From Chloroflexota bacterium (GTDB lineage: Bacteria; Chloroflexota; Limnocylindria; Limnocylindrales; CSP1-4), in contig JACCVB010000136.1 of assembly GCA_013698385.1 (NCBI GenBank), positions 1-15,138 on the forward strand: 15,138 nt of DNA, in the 5' to 3' direction. The position numbers and the translations under genes are program-made. The notes under the pieces are model-generated. The model saw nothing but the letters and a program-made list of their open reading frames with translations, was not told where the DNA came from and did no database searches. Below, piece by piece: positions 14,240 to 15,138 of the stretch; position 1 is the stretch's first letter; each line of letters starts with the position of its first letter.

Positions 14240-14929
14240 TCAGCTACCGAGCGTTCGGATGATGTTCGGCAGCTTGTCGATGAGGTCGTAGCTGGCGACC
14301 ACGATCAGCAGCACACCGGCGAAGATCTCGATAGCGCGATGACGTCTCACGATCCAGCGCACGATCGTCTGGCCGCGCGCCGCGGCGAGCAGGGACAGCA
14401 CGACGAGGGGCAGTCCGAACCCGAGCCCGAACACGAGGAACGTCCCGATCTTGCCGAGCGCATCGGACACGCCGAGTGAGATCCCGAGCAGGCTGACCAG
14501 GAACGGGCCGGCGCAGGGGAGGGCGATCGGCCCGAGCATCAGGCCGTACACGTAGGCCTGACCGAATGGGTTGGCGAGGATCGGGACGCGCATCCCGGGC
14601 ATGCGCGCGAACGGGTTCCGGCCGGCGAGCAGGAGCACGCCCAGGGCGATCATGAGCCCGTCGATGACCGGGGTGGCGTAGGCCAGCAGGCGACCGGTCG
14701 TGACTCCGATGACGGACAGCGCGACGCCGACCAGGGTCATGGTGGTCAGGACGCCCGCCAGGACGAGCAGGCCGAGCAGACCGGTCGCGCGCCGACCCTG
14801 GATGGCCTGCGCGTTCGACCCGAGGTACGCGATGAAGCCCGGGTACAACGGCAGCAGGCATGGACTCGCGGCACTCAGCATCCCGAAGCCGAACGGCCCG
14901 AGGCCGGACAGGATCGCGGCAACGTCCAT
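14240..14929 (-). CDS. ccdA: CcdA/DsbD-type thiol-disulfide transport membrane protein
   Basis: Integral membrane protein that passes reducing equivalents from cytoplasmic thioredoxin to extracytoplasmic thioredoxin-like proteins, for cytochrome c maturation or oxidative repair. The 229 residues show about six hydrophobic helices and the two redox cysteines expected of the family: Cys24 in SAASPCLLPLYPGF and Cys139 in IALPCAGPF, each next to a conserved proline. Length is typical of CcdA. ATG 14929 follows the thioredoxin-like gene by nine bases on the same strand, so the pair is an operon and probable redox partners. No strong ribosome site precedes the start. Which final target it serves is not visible here. 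Confidence 0.9.
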   Translation of the reverse strand: MDVAAILSGLGPFGFGMLSAASPCLLPLYPGFIAYLGSNAQAIQGRRATGLLGLLVLAGVLTTMTLVGVALSVIGVTTGRLLAYATPVIDGLMIALGVLLLAGRNPFARMPGMRVPILANPFGQAYVYGLMLGPIALPCAGPFLVSLLGISLGVSDALGKIGTFLVFGLGFGLPLVVLSLLAAARGQTIVRWIVRRHRAIEIFAGVLLIVVASYDLIDKLPNIIRTLGS

Positions 14930-14938
14930 GCCTGCGCG

Positions 14939-15138
14939 TTACGCTCCGTTGCGCTTGGCGAGCTCCACGAGCTGATCCACCGTGTGGCCGCCCGTCGTCG
15001 GGGTGACCGTCCCGTCCGATCCGATGATGATGACGTTGGTCGACGGCGGATTGAGCACGGTATCGCCGAAATCCGCGGCGAGCGCCCTGGACAGATCCCG
15101 GTCGGCGATCACGTAGCTGAAGTCGAAGCCGTTCTCGT
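14939..15138 (-). CDS. Thioredoxin-like (TlpA/redoxin family) protein, N-terminal part cut by window edge
   Basis: Only the last 65 residues are inside the window (frame open from base 15138 to the TAA at 14939). They read like the C-terminal half of a TlpA-type thioredoxin fold: FDFSYVIADRDLSRALAADF, the cis-proline-type loop NPPSTN, strand NVIIIGSDGTV, then GGHTVDQLVELAKRNGA as the closing helix. The CxxC active site would lie outside the window, so redox activity is not shown. Its position nine bases before ccdA supports a role as the extracytoplasmic partner of that transporter. Confidence 0.75.
   Translation of the reverse strand, partial: ENGFDFSYVIADRDLSRALAADFGDTVLNPPSTNVIIIGSDGTVTPTTGGHTVDQLVELAKRNGA

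Overview
This is a GC-rich, bacterial, gene-dense window with strong GGAGG-type ribosome binding sites, many ATGA/GTGA/TGATG gene junctions and no RNA genes or mobile elements that I can see. The secreted-protein style, the small SWIM protein and the gene mix fit an uncultured Chloroflexota (Limnocylindria/Ellin6529-like) better than an actinobacterium. That placement is an inference from general impression, not a computed one.

Region 1 (1-2819) holds a polyamine-type ABC importer: a lipoprotein substrate-binding protein that runs off the left edge and its ATPase, both on the minus strand. Divergent from them is an XRE-cupin regulator. The 243-base gap between ATPase and regulator is unusually structured. 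It has a good minus-strand promoter with a perfect inverted repeat just downstream, a plus-strand -10 hexamer overlapped by a second perfect inverted repeat with similar half-sites, and a third imperfect inverted repeat between them.

Region 2 (2862-5786) is a compact three-gene operon for GDP-mannose: mannose-1-phosphate guanylyltransferase, phosphomannomutase/phosphoglucomutase, and a stand-alone cupin resembling the type II phosphomannose isomerase domain. Together they could convert fructose-6-phosphate to GDP-mannose. A small SWIM zinc-finger protein with a structured leader follows (5920-6198). It converges on region 3 across two tandem hairpins.

Region 3 (6256-9034, minus strand) is an apparent operon of three exported proteins of unknown role: a membrane-anchored beta-propeller-like protein, a metzincin-like protein with a variant zinc motif and an Ig-like C-terminal domain, and a lipoprotein.

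Region 4 (9150-13509, plus strand) is a cobalamin uptake cluster. A cobalamin riboswitch, with a downstream segment that can be folded into anti-Shine-Dalgarno and competing helices, precedes genes for a binding lipoprotein, a permease and an ATPase with altered Q-loop and signature residues. A PLP-dependent aminotransferase follows.

Region 5 (13624-15138) carries a Dps ferritin on the plus strand, converging (4 bases apart) on a minus-strand pair: a thioredoxin-like protein cut by the right edge and a CcdA-type thiol transporter. Stress and redox protection is the shared theme.

The most rewarding places for a second look are the divergent regulatory region 2025-2267, the riboswitch switching segment 9270-9415, the variant metzincin and its operon, and the unusual BtuD-like ATPase.
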